Shown piece after piece: positions 1-11,654 of a stretch of DNA of 64,000 nt. Origin of the DNA: Hydractinia symbiolongicarpus. Lineage: Eukaryota > Cnidaria > Hydrozoa > Anthoathecata > Hydractiniidae. Both the position numbers and the translations under genes were made by a program. The notes under the pieces were generated by a model that saw nothing but the letters and a program-made list of their open reading frames with translations, searched no databases and was not told the DNA's origin. The stretch covers positions 10,480,001 to 10,544,000 of the forward strand of contig NC_079882.1 in the NCBI RefSeq assembly GCF_029227915.1, in the 5' to 3' direction. The first letter of the stretch is position 1. Every line of letters begins with the position of its first letter.

Positions 1-1150
1 AAATGATACAACATGACAGAAATTAGTTAAAAAATCAACTAAAAAAACTACAAAATATTACTAAAGAAATTGCCACCGACCTGGAAACCTTTCACATGTT
101 ATAATGTCCACACGCAAGCCTGTTTTAACTTTACAATTTTGTTTCATCATTATCTTTATTGTGTGTGCTACAACTGTATGGGGCAGTGCCAAATGTTCGA
201 TTGCATTTTGACTTCCTTTGGTTCTAACAAATGACTAAAAATACAAAAGTTAGCAATGACATTCAAAAATAGTTACAAAAAAATGACTTCAAAAAATAAT
301 TTTTGAATCTTAGTTTATTTTATTTAATCTGGTCATGTCATTTTTTTTTTTATCAGTGGTAGTCAACCAATCCCTACCCTAAATCGATTTTCATTAACAG
401 AAGGTGTTGGTGTTAAAAGACCTACTCTATTAAAAAAACCTCACAAACAAGTATACCTTCTTTTCTTGTGTATTATTATTTTCTATTTTCTTTTTTTTTC
501 GTTTATACTTACAATGCTGAAATAATGACACTTAGTGACATGTTCATGTTGAAAAGCCCTTCTTATCTAAATCTAGTCCGCTGTCAAGACTTAATCCATT
601 AATATTTTGTTTACAAAAACTGTTACAGGCAAGTAACTATAAATAAAAAGTTGGTCTTTCGCAAAATCATTCCTAAGACAGGAGTTTTTATGGTATCACA
701 AGCTTTTTTTATTATTTCAAATATGAAATTACTCTTTTGCATCAATACTTTTTCTAAAATTTAAAGAAAATATGCAGTTTTGTTACTACCAAGAATTATT
801 TGATAGTTCTTTAAATGCCAGCTGTTTATTTACGTCATGCTAATTGTGACTAAAATTGTAAAACTTTTTACGTTTGTGAGTTACTTATAAATTTAAAATT
901 GATGTCAACTTAAAAATTCATTTGTGAAATTATATTGCGGCATGTAAAACAGAGCTGAAAATAATTGACATCAGTGTTATTGCAAGTAAATACAGCTCAT
1001 TGAGCTATTTAATGACTTAAAAAACATTATTTCGTTTTCTTGTCCATTTTTATTATAATCAGTGAAAATGCACTGCGTTTTAGGAATGCAGAGGTCATAA
1101 TATAAGATCATTTAGAATATGATGTACCTTTCACTACAAATTGTAATGTT
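1..1150. other. AT-rich stretch without recognised features
   Basis: Very AT-rich sequence with homopolymer A and T runs and no long open frame. I see no splice-consistent exon, RNA gene or clear repeat boundary. It may hold the unrecognised 5' end of the BEL/Pao remnant that follows. Confidence 0.4.
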
Positions 1151-2699
1151 CATAATGTGCAGAAATTTTATCATTGCAATAAAATGATACAATGTGTGTC
1201 AGAAGAACAATGCAAAATATTAATATCATTTATAATTAAAGGTTTATCATTTCTTGAACATAATAGTTTAGTATGTATATTTCTGGAAATCTTGCTCCCA
1301 TCATTGAGCAAATTGCAGAAGATCAAAGCTAAAGCAGATCAAAACTCATAAGAATTAACCAGACTTTAACAAGCTGTTAAATACGGTTAATTACAGTAAG
1401 TCTAGATTTGGACTAAATGAATGGTGTTTTTGTAACTTGACTAAATAAACCAATTCTTGAGCAGTTCTTTGCAAGCTTGCAAACGTGTACATCATTACTT
1501 GAATACAAAATGGGTAGATCATTGTCTCTAAAGCAAGCGAAGCAGTAGAAAAAGGGATGAAGAAGATCAAAACAATAATCAATGGACTGGAACTATCCAT
1601 TGCAAGGCAAATGACCACCAAGTTTGTCGGACATACTAGGAGAAATATGCATTGTTCAAGTGTTCAAAATACAAGGAAATGGATGCAAGCACCCAATTTC
1701 AGACTGCCAAGAAAGTTAAAACGTGCAACAACTGTTCAAAACAAGACCATTTAATCTCAAATTGCATATCAGAAAACAACTGTCTAGAATTCGGTTGTTC
1801 TAAATAAAAATGCTACATAAATACTTTGTTGCTGAAAAGAAAGATCAGCCAACCTTTCAAGAGGAAACCCAGATTTCTGGTCTCTCAAAAGAAACAGTTT
1901 TTCTTGATAAAACACCTGTCAAGGTGATTGGTTTGAAATTAACATGAACAACAATGTTCGCTTTTCTTAATTATTCCAGTCAAGTTATCCCTCCTAGTCT
2001 TATTGTTGCTGAAAAATTGAAATTGAAGATGAAAGACAAAAAAATATTAATCAGTGCAATATATTATAATAGTAATGAGATAAAAGTAAAGGAGACATCG
2101 TTGAATGCGAAATCTTTGCTAGAGGATTTAAAAGTACACATAAATCAATCTACATCGTTCCAATAACATACTTTTACATGCCTGGGCAAATATATGGAGC
2201 TAAACACATTTTAGCTCGTGTTAATTGCAGTTCCCAATACTTGATAGTTGCTATGCAGATGCATCATTAACGGTAAACAAGTTTGTCTTGCTCACCCAAG
2301 GCATCTTTGTCTCAATTAACCAAATCAAAGCTATGTGTCATAACTTGAAGCAACTTTCTTGTTGTTGATACTTTAGAGTAGGGGACTAAAGGTTTGAGTA
2401 TAGTCTGGCCATATTAGGTGGTTCTAAGTTAGCCAATCAACAATCTAGGGGCCAGGAGAGAGTTACTCTGATTTAGTTTCTCACCAGTAGTAGCTGAAAT
2501 AACTTTTCCACCCAACCCACCCATATATTTGGTTAATTTTATTTTATTTTTCTCTTTATGTGACACATCTGCATCATCGCCACACTATGTTGGAACAATA
2601 ACGAATTATCTACAATCAAACTGGTTCATCGAGGCTACATAACTTCGTCGAGCGTAAAGAGATGTCCAATTGCTTTAGCTACACGGTTTCCTTGAATTG

Positions 2700-3220
2700 G
2701 CACAGTTTGGCTTAGTATGACCAACAAGGTTTTAGTCCAGTGGTGGAAGCAATTGGCAACTTTACTCAATCATGTCAATGTGTTAAATATAACTGGTGAG
2801 GGTGCTCGGCTGCCCTGGGCAGCCACAAAGTGTAGAGATGTGCGTGTACCCCTGGAAGAGTATGGTGCATTAAGTACAGGAGATAAACGACGGTGCCCCA
2901 CGCGAGCAGGACAGATGACTGGGGAAATAACAGCTGGGGGATGTGGCGCTGACAATCAGAGGTGGGGCACCAAGAGGTTAATAACAGGTGTATGAAATGC
3001 ATAAGTAGCTAGAGCTCATAGAGAGTAGGTTCTTGTGAGGTATGATAAAGGAAATGGAAACAGAAAAGAAGAGGAGCTCCAGATGTGATTAAGAGATTAG
3101 TTAAGCCAGAAAACACTACTAGGAGAAGAGCTCCGGATGTAGTGGAGAAGAGCAAATTGATTGGGAACACGCACGTGAGCTTGAGACAATATCTTCTCTC
3201 CAGCCTAGCATCCTCCAGTT
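2700..3220. repeat. GC-richer insert of unknown origin inside the BEL/Pao remnant
   Basis: This block is clearly richer in G and C than its surroundings and sits between the protease-like and RT parts of the BEL/Pao remnant, with no retroviral-type motif. It holds a short palindrome (GGCTGCCCTGGGCAGCC near 2808). Open frames exist on both strands here but none resembles a known protein. It could be a SINE-like or DNA-element insertion. Confidence 0.35.
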
Positions 3221-3741
3221 CATTCTTACAAAATTGAAATAAATTTTCTACTCTAAGTTTGTATTTTTATTGGGAACTACAGCAATTAATCTGGGGATAT
3301 CTCTCATTTTGAGCACATCATCAAAATTAAACTTTACAACATGCAAAGCTGTTAAATTGGTATCTTGATTGATGCAAATGTTTCAGCCATACACATACCA
3401 CTCCATGTGATAACTGGAAGCGAATCAAAGTGATCAGCCATAACAACGATGTGAGAGACAATTTTGAGAAGTTTTTAATTGGTTTTACGTGGATGATCTA
3501 CTAAAATAAGGTAGATGTGGATGGTGGAAAAAGTCTTTGATTAAATTTAAGAAGCTTGCAGGAATCAGGCTGACAAAGTTTGTCAGTAACAGTAACAGTA
3601 AATGTATAAATGGACGAATTGCTATCACGAGTAAATGATGTAAAAGTCAATACTGGCAAGACTTTAGAAGCACTTGGAGTAAAGTGGGATATCAAATCGA
3701 ATCATTCACCTTTACACTAAGTATTTATAGTGACATGATAA

Positions 3742-3793
3742 CATAACAGCAGCACTTAAGATTACTCTCATAATCTTAAGTGCTGCCGTTATG
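3742..3793. repeat. Short perfect-like hairpin (23-bp arms, 6-nt loop)
   Basis: Arms 3742-3764 and 3771-3793 are reverse complements with one mismatch, around a 6-nt loop. It lies in the coding part of the BEL/Pao remnant, just before the RNase H region. Confidence 0.9.
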
Positions 3794-4280
3794 ATATTTG
3801 ACCCATTGATGTTCATACCGCCTTACATTTCCAAAGAGAATATGATTCTACTAGATTTATGGCATGAAAACATAGATTGAGACGAGGAAGTTAACAACAT
3901 TATACTAATTGCATGGAAGCAATGGCAATATGTTCTGCAATCAAACGTGCTATGAAACCAATTTTTAAAAGAAATTGCAGTTGCACCTGTTTGGAGACGC
4001 ATCAGAAAAGGCCTATGGCACAGTTGCCTAGACATCTAAAAAAATGAAAAATGACTGATGTCACAGACCTACACGTTGCTCTCATAAAATTGCATGGTTA
4101 AATTGAACAGGTGTTACTGTGTAAAGGCCAGGCCTTTTTTACAGTATGTTTTAGTAAATCCATTGCATAACTTTATTGAAAATAGAAGATGTAAACAATT
4201 TCACATGGGTATCCATAGCTCAACACTGTGTTATATACCACCTGTGCAGGAATCAGCAGGTTGATGACATTATGCAAAAC

Positions 4281-4850
4281 CATTTAAACCTAAAAATTCT
4301 TTTGGTTAGTTGAAAGCAAATGATCCTATACATTATTTTGGATCAGTGTTTCAACTATAAAATAAGAGAAATGACCAAAAATATTTCTTCGACAAATTTT
4401 ATTTAATATAGGCCATGGTTTTATTTAAAGTGATGGTATAACTTTGTATTTTGTAGACATTTATACAGGTTTATCCGTGTAATTTTTACAATACCAAAAC
4501 TTCTATTTTATGTCAATACTTAAGGATACAGTATAACTTTTGAACATGATTTTATAAATCGCAAAAGTAAATCAAAGTTTATTTATTCATACAACAGTAA
4601 AACGCATGATTTATTTTTCTTTTTTTTAAAAATGCTACTAATATGTAATTTAAAATTTTGCCGTCGGAATGTAGTATCTAGAAAAAAATTCATTTTTTTG
4701 CAAAAACTAAAATCATTTTTAGATAAAAATGTTGGTTTTTGCCTAATATCACTCTCCCTTTCACAGGTTCTGTAGTTTTGTAAAAGAGATTTTTCTATCC
4801 TTGAATGATCTTACCAATGGTGGAAAAAAATAAAGTAAACTTGGACTTAC
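4281..4850. other. Intergenic or 3' intron sequence, nothing recognised
   Basis: AT-rich stretch below the last exon found for the minus-strand discoidin gene. The missing end of its second F5/8C domain should lie on the minus strand here or further left, but I could not identify an exon ending with the usual L-x-L-Y-G pattern. Confidence 0.35.
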
Positions 4851-5116
4851 ATTTTCAACTTTTCGGAATATTTTTTGATCGCCATTACGGTAGAATAATG
4901 AAAAAGAACAAAAGAAATTTTGTCTGGTATCCTTCTTTGATGCTGCAACTTTAAGCATTGTGATTTCATATGATTGCAACAAATCAATGATAAGGTAATC
5001 ATCTTCTAAATTATTTATCCATCCAACTTGCCCAAATCGTGCATCAGAAGCACAGAATGTGGTACAGTTGTCTTTTTGGGTAAAACTTTCTGGGGGTAAA
5101 TTTGAGACAATGCCAT
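4851..5116 (-). CDS. Exon 5: start of F5/8C domain 2
   Basis: It begins GIVSNLPPESFTQ and contains GWINNLEDDYLIIDLLQSY, matching the F5/8C core strand 'W-x-D-x-x-L-x-I-D-L'. It ends before GTAAGT in phase 0. A choice between two nearby AG acceptors (5119-5116) is settled by phase in favour of 5116. Confidence 0.62.
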
Positions 5117-8100
5117 CTCTGAAGGAATCACAAGCTAGGTTAAATTAAAAACAAAAATTATCTTAGAACAAACTATTTAAATTGATTGGCAAAAGCACAA
5201 CCAAAAGAGAAAAAAAAAAAATATAAGGACCGGAAAAAACAACCTATTTACATTTTAATTACAACTAAAAGCTATCAAAAACAGGGTTTTTTTACTATTA
5301 TTCTTTACATGCTGAATTTCCTGAATATGCCTCGTTTCTACCTAATATTGTTTTTATGCCTTTTTTTAAAATTGCAACCCTTTCAGTTATGCAATTTATT
5401 AACTAAATACAAAGAAACAGTCTACATAATGTATGAAGTCTTTAATTAAGGATTTTCTCTTATGAAAGCAAATGTTTTTACTACCCTATCTTTAAATCTT
5501 TTTTTTTTTTTTAAATTCCCAATGTCATGTAAAGCTGGCATGTTTCAAGCATATGGTTAATTTAAGAAATATAATTGACTAATTTTCTCTTAGCTCTATC
5601 CCAATTCACAAAACCTGTTTTGATTAAGTGATTTTTAGTGGCATACTTAACTAATAGGCATTTTGGGTGGCTTAAAAAGGGTATCTTGGCTAAGCAATTT
5701 TTTTCAAATATTACTTATTTTAGGCCATCTGAGGATTTAGCTACATATTTAATAAATCATCAATTGTCAATTAAAACATGTCTTTAATTCTTTAAAGAGC
5801 TCTTCCCAACATAGTTATCTATCTAAAGTGATTTTACTATTTGCAAATAATTAAAAGCATAATATATTTTACGAAAAAAAAATGCAGAGGCGACATACCT
5901 GAATGTTCAAGTATAGTTAATTTTCCTTCAGTGCCTTTCTTTCTTTCTTCATTCTTTATATAAGGCGGTGCTTTTATAACAAATGAAAGTGACATGCCAT
6001 ATGACCAAACTGGGGAGTTCACAATAACATTAATTGCTTGATCTGGTATTATAATAAATCTGTCATAATTAACTATTGCAGTAAAGGTAACAATTGGCTG
6101 AATATGCGTTGTTTCATACTGACATGATGAGACAAATGCTTCTGGCATATTAATGTAAACAAAAACTGTAACTGAAGTCATTATGCTTTTTCCAATGTAT
6201 ATAGTACAATCTTTTAGTCTGGAGTACCTAGCCACGTCAAAGTTTTTGATATACATAACCGCTGGTAAGTTCATATTAAAGGATACATTGGCTGCTGACG
6301 AGCATATTCCATTGAGTTGAAACATTAAAGCTGGGTCAACTTCAAAAATCGTTTTCTTATAATTTACTATCTTCGAAACTATAAAAGTAAGATAATTTGT
6401 AATTGAGCCTACCTAAACCCTAACATAACATGACAATTCCAAAACAAAAATGTTTTTAGATAGTTTTTCTACATTTAAAAGTTTTTTTATGTAAAGGGCT
6501 GTGTTTACTATCTTATCAGTGATATTGTCACATTGGCTTGGATAAGATTCTCTCATGGTAAAAAATAATCATTTTCTCTTTGTAGTGCAGGGTCCGAGTT
6601 TAGTTGTCATAAAAGTTAACAATGAGTTTACAATGGAGAAAACAGTTGAATTAGGTATCCACTTTATCCATCATTTAACATCAGAAACTTTCGAATATTA
6701 ATGACCTTATGCATTATTAGAACATGTCAGAAAACCTACATTGAAACATTAAAACCATTTAAATGTAAATTGTTTGGTTGCATAAACTTTTCCAGTTAAC
6801 TAAATTGGTTGCTGAGAAGTAAGGTACCATCCAAAAGTTTTAACAAAATAAAAAAATAACATGATAAAACTACAAATGTTGCCTAAAATCTGAAACAATG
6901 CTGATTCATTTGGTACAAAAATGGCCTTTACGGATTCAATGTGCTTTTTGACAGAATAACAAATAACATTATAAGGACAATGTACTATCAATCATACTTA
7001 ATTATCTCACATATAGGAATCACTGTTCCAATAAAAAGGGCATAATACTCACATTTTGCCCAAAATGCTACCGATAATCCATCATGACAATTCTCTGGAC
7101 TAACAATGCAATCATTGAGTGGAAAACCAAAACTCGTCATTGGTGCCTTCGCCTGGAAACTTATATCATAACTCAATATTGTTTTACCAAATTGAATCGC
7201 AAATCTATTAGAACTTCGCTTCAGGTCTCTGTAACCAACATCATCATATGTAGATGAGAGATCTTGCAACTTCCATTCGTGATCAGCTTAAAACAAATGC
7301 AATATAAAACTTTATTTATATCAATATAAAACATTTTGAATATGCTCCTTATCCTCTATGCATTTTTGTTTAAAAATTTATACAGAACTATCGTTAATAA
7401 TAAAAAAAACAAATATGAACTATAATAAAAAAAAGGGTAATTTTCAAAACATACACACAAAAAATTGTTCATCCTGTTGCCACTATTGTGCAGCACTTGA
7501 AACAGTGTCAAATAAAATGTACAGGACCATGTGCTTTTGATAAGGTTTGCCTTACTACCTTACATATTCGTGTTGATTTTATGTTTAACTTGATTGAAAA
7601 AAGTGTTGTTTCTTTGACCAAGTTTACAAGTTTTTAGAGTTAAGTGTGCTGAAGTAGTAATAAAAAAAATACTAAGGCAGTATGTGACAAAATTACACAA
7701 GTTAACAACTTCTCATAGAGAACAATTTTGAAGTTGAAACAAAATGCATGCATATAAAATAAATAAAATATAAGCAACAAACTTAATATCAAAGAATTTT
7801 CGACAAAATAGACTTACTTTCTGCCAAGTGTAGACTTACTTAAAAAAATTCTTTCTGGTGAACTTTTTCTGTATTGGACTCAAATCCCAATTTTTTGAAC
7901 AGATGCCATTTTTGCAGACACTTAGATGCATAAAGCATGCAAAGCATGTTTTTTTATTATTAAGGCGTACATTTTTGAACATTTTTGAAATTTCCTTGCT
8001 ATTTTCACTTCAAAGATAAAAAGACACATGTAAATGATGTAAAGCTTATGTGAGTCTACTCCACCTTTTTGGTGAAAACTAGTAGTACTAGCCTAAATTT

Positions 8101-10026
8101 AAAGTTATGGAATTTAGGTTATTTCAACCTGTTTCCAAGTTAATTTGCCTGAAACTTTAAAGTGCCATGCAATGGTTTTACCAATCTTCTTTAACCCTAT
8201 TTGTGCTGGGGGAGAGGAGACTGATTCAGCAATTACACAGGGTGGGGGTCGAATCACCCCCCCCCCCTCCCCAGCATGGAGGAGCCCCTAAAAGGCCCAG
8301 CAAGAATAGGGTTAATCTATCAACATAATAATGTCAATCTACTAATATACTAACGAAAAAGTTTTGTAAATAACAGAACACTTGTATAGTCAATGTTTTA
8401 TAGCAGTCGTAAAAGAAAATTTGAAAATAATATTTACAGTGGGCGTTACAGACTTTTCATTTTATTATCACAGATACTTAGACCTTACAGTATCCTTAAC
8501 TATGCTCTGCTGTAAGAAAGTTAAATTATTTTTTCTCAAGTAAGTATTAATGACATAAAGAGCATAATGACATTTAGAATTAAAATATTTAAGAAACACA
8601 CCAGTTTGTTTTGACACTCCATAAAGCTCCAGTTGCACAGTATTGCATCCACCATAATGATTATTTATTCCACAGAATGGAACATACTGAAATACCTTTC
8701 CCACAAGAGGGTACCAGAAGACATGATGCAGTTTTACATTTGGAATATCATATTTGGGAGGAAAAATTATCTAAAAGAAATATTTTTAAACTTATTTTTA
8801 TCATTTTTGTACAATACAAGAAAAAAAACACCAACTTATTAAATATGACATATTGGTAATTTATATATTTTAACCTTAGATAATTAAATTAGAAGCCCTA
8901 AGGCTTTACAAATTTCTGCAAGAGATTGATGCCATAAAAGCATAAAAGCTGTAAAATATGCTGCACATAGCACTCTGGAAATCTCCATTGAAAGACTTTT
9001 AATCAGCTGAAGCATAAAACATTTGTCCAGGTAAAGATCAAACATTTGTTAACAAGGTCAAGGGTGTTACACAGTAATCTGTTGTTCTACTTTCTCATTT
9101 ACAAAATTGACTAGTAAAGTGTTGTAAAGGAATATGTCTGCCAAAGCTATAATTATAAAAACACCAATAATGTCACCAAAGACTAGTTTCTCTTCTACTA
9201 ACAAACAATGCAGTAGTACTAAAATGTATGGTAATTGTGAGAATACTAAGAAAATTACTTTTATTGCTGAAACGAACATACAATCAGAGATGATTCACAA
9301 TGAAAAATGTAAATTCTACACAAGCTTAAAAGTGCTTCCGAGGTGTCCGTTCTTAATTCTTCAAGTAGTCTTTCTTTATTTCAGGTGTGTGTGGAAGTAA
9401 AAATGTGTTTAGGATCTTTTTAAGCCTCAGCAAAGAAAAAAATATCCTAAGCCTAAATTGTTTTTATTTAAACAGGCTGTATTTTGAGCCCTTGTCTTTA
9501 TTTTTCTTGCTTACAAACTCCCAAAAATGTAGATATTGTATCAAGGTTTTCCTCCCAACCAATCACTTTCTAAAATGATTTGTGCTAATGATAAAGCATG
9601 ATATCAGAAAAACAATTACTTGCATGATATTAATCTACTTACCATTCTGCTTCCATCTTTATTTTGGTACCAGAACAAGTTACTTTCATCTTTGCCATAT
9701 TTTATACCATATAAATTGCTAAGAAGGGTATTACCACCTTCCATGTCATTTGTCACAACAATGTACAGCACTTTTTGTTCATAAGGAAATTTAATCTGTA
9801 AAAACACATTTGTTCCTGCAACAGCCGAAAGCTGAGGACGTGAATAGGTATTAGGAAACCAGCCTCGTCCAGCCATATTAAGACGAGAGTTTAAAGGATT
9901 TTGTGCGCGTGTTTCGATTGAAAAGGAGGACAGATGTTCATCTTTAATGAACTTATTAGACATGCCCAATGGACGGCCATCTAAACAATAAATTACAAAA
10001 AAATGTAGTAGAGATATAATAAGCAT
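4851..10026 (-). CDS. Secreted discoidin (F5/8C) / laminin-G-like multidomain protein, 3' end missing
   Basis: Five minus-strand exons join in phase: 9643-10026 (or 9643-9980 if an upstream exon splices in), 8602-8770, 7053-7286, 5899-6378 and 4851-5116. All have GT-AG borders, and the junction phases match at each step (0, 1, 1, 1). The product reads as a hydrophobic leader (MLIISLLHFFVIYC, starting at 10026), then an F5/8 type C domain opening with PLGMSNKFI and closing with VQLELYG. A LamG-like module follows with the motif C-I-V-S-P-E-N-C-x3-L-S-V-A-F-W-A-K. A second F5/8C begins after that and contains YLIIDL. Such proteins usually act outside the cell in adhesion or glycan binding. That role is inferred from the domains only. 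The last exon leaves the second F5/8C unfinished, and no stop or poly(A) signal was located. The start is uncertain because TTTAG at 9981 is also a fair acceptor. Confidence 0.7.
5899..6378 (-). CDS. Exon 4: second half of LamG-like domain and linker
   Basis: Open through 480 nt with the acceptor TTTTATAG and donor GTATGT. It is rich in beta-strand-like alternation of hydrophobic residues and has several Cys (GICSS, KDCTIY, SSCQYE). The end is basic and hydrophilic (KNEERKKGTEGK). Confidence 0.66.
7053..7286 (-). CDS. Exon 3: first half of LamG-like domain
   Basis: Phase 1 in and phase 1 out, with a GTGAGT donor. It carries FPLNDCIVSPENCHDGLSVAF followed by WAK, a cysteine pair and Trp arrangement typical of LamG/concanavalin-like modules. 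Confidence 0.66.
8191..8315. mobile_element. piggyBac-type MITE
   Basis: About 125 bp flanked by TTAA at both ends (8191-8194 and 8312-8315). The terminal inverted repeats TTAACCCTATTTGTGCTGGG and CCCAGCAAGAATAGGGTTAA differ at three positions. TTAA target use with CCC...GGG termini is the piggyBac signature. It lies in an intron of the discoidin gene and has no coding capacity. Confidence 0.7.
8602..8770 (-). CDS. Exon 2: end of F5/8C domain 1
   Basis: The acceptor CTTTTAG leads into IIFPPKYDIPNVKL, and the exon closes the domain with VQLELYGVSKQT before a GTGTGT donor (phase 1). The closing L-x-L-Y-G is the usual end of an F5/8C fold. Confidence 0.72.
9643..10026 (-). CDS. Exon 1: leader plus first half of F5/8C domain 1
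   Basis: An open frame runs from an ATG at 10026-10024 through a signal-peptide-like stretch into the F5/8C start, ending in ATG before a GTAAGT donor (phase 0). The motif GRGWFPNTYSRPQL stands where the family has its conserved Trp. If an upstream exon exists, the exon would instead begin at 9980. Confidence 0.68.
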
Positions 10027-10099
10027 AAAATAAAGCTCAGATAATACATGGTTTGTGATTTTCAACTGCTTTTTAGCATTATTTAGCATTTTAACAGCA

Positions 10100-11235
10100 T
10101 TAATAATAGTAGTATAGTATATTTAGTATGAAATTATAACAGCTTTAAAATTTGCTTGGATTCTTGGATTCTTTGGATTGTTTCTGTTTTTGTAACATTA
10201 CTAATGCGTTGATAGCAGTATTATAGTTTTTAATGTTAAAACGTATTCAATTTGGCCAGAGGGATGTTCCCAAGTGAAACTCTAAGGGGCTATTTCTTTT
10301 GTGCACAAGATTTGGTTCTGGATGCTCCAAGTGCTTATTTACCATTTTTTTGGTAATTTGAAGCAGTAAGAATCGAATTTGGATGAACCCTTTGAGGAAA
10401 AGTTCAATTGTAGCATTTAGAGCACTCAGAACTAAAAATTAGACTACGGTCGAAACCTTCTTGGTCTAAAAAACCATTTCTTTGGTCACATTTTTTGTTT
10501 GTTGATGAAACCCTTGCAGTAAGAAACCATTTTGAATAATATGCATTAATTAAAAAAAAGCACAGGGGATTCAAACTAATTATGTGAAAAACATAAAATT
10601 AAATTAGATACTTTGCAGCATAGATTAAGTTAAATATACTTTGGTTTCATAAAAAAGCTTAGCATGCATCTTAAGCTATACAACAAAATTCGGAGCACTT
10701 AGGTTTGAATCCGTGCTGTTTGTTTGGTCACTGGAGCACTTGGAGCTGTTGGAGCATGCAGATAGTTATGAGAGAAATAGCCATTAATTATTATAATGCA
10801 TTATAATGCTTCACTGTGATTATCGAATGCCAGGGCATTTTATATCAGAATTATCGAACTTTAAAAAATCCTTTAATGTTTTATGTATTATAACGCTGAT
10901 TTTCCATGTTTTAAGCTTTTCTGAATGAAAAAATAGCGAATTGTAAGCTTCATATCGCCATAGTTCTGTCATATTGGTATGAAATAATGCCAAGGTTTGG
11001 TATAGTTGTGTTTTTGTCATATCAAAATAAAATACGATGCTAAACATACAACCCTGTTTAAATACTTTTAGAACGAAACATAAACATATACTAATTAGGT
11101 AGTAATTGAATCTTGTCTGTTATAATAAAGAAGTTGTGATTTAAAAAAGGAATAATCAATACAATAAAACGCAAGAACATGAGTAATCTCTCATTTTTGC
11201 TGAGGTTATATATAGTTAGATAGATGAGGTTATGA
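10100..11235. other. AT-rich region, no gene recognised
   Basis: Short frames only. It contains several scattered GAGCACT-type words but no clear repeat boundary or exon. It separates the discoidin gene from the Penelope locus. Confidence 0.35.
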
Positions 11236-11468
<233 letters not shown>

Positions 11469-11501
11469 TTTATGTTTTGTTTTCAAGAAAAAACTACATT
11501 A

Positions 11502-11548
11502 ATTTTGCTACTTAAAGTTTCATGCTTCTTAGCAATCTTCAGGCAAAT
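11502..11548 (-). ncRNA. Candidate hammerhead ribozyme, copy 1
   Basis: Minus-strand counterpart of the motif described at 16563-16609, with the same sequence. It lies in the 3' untranslated tail of Penelope-like copy 1. Confidence 0.6.
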
Positions 11549-11654
11549 GATACAAATTATACAAGTTGGTACTAACTAAAGTATAAACCTTTTAATTACG
11601 TGATACAACGTAATAAAACAAATAAATACAAATAAATACATTGTTCGTTACAGT

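Larger units (their letters stand above)
1390..4280 (+). mobile_element. Decayed BEL/Pao LTR retrotransposon (gag-pol remnant)
   Basis: Several short reading frames, broken by stops and frameshifts, follow the order of a BEL/Pao polyprotein. There is a Gag-type cysteine knuckle region (from about 1724, C-x2-C-x4-H-x4-C followed by further Cys), and a protease-like stretch near 1954-2163 (after the usual active-site region, containing SLIVAEKLKLK). A reverse transcriptase catalytic box FYVDDLL lies at 3483-3503, and the post-RT motif LGVKWD at 3672-3690. An RNase H motif HLFGDASEKAYGTVA lies at 3984-4028. A weak match to the family's W-R-Y-V-P-x-x-E-N-P-A-D motif lies near 4225-4260. No LTRs were recognised on either side, and no env-like frame was seen. 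The element cannot code for a working protein as it stands. A GC-richer block at about 2700-3220 interrupts it. Confidence 0.72.

Noticed and set aside
1390-4280. Possible endogenous retrovirus with envelope
   Set aside because: Motifs are of BEL/Pao type and no envelope-like frame was seen; it is a decayed retrotransposon.
6800-6991. Minus-strand frame between discoidin exons
   Set aside because: Joining exon 7053 directly to exon 6378 keeps phase and domain continuity; this frame is intron.
9067-9400. Overlapping frames on both strands between discoidin exons
   Set aside because: Intronic; low-complexity composition and no splice-consistent borders.
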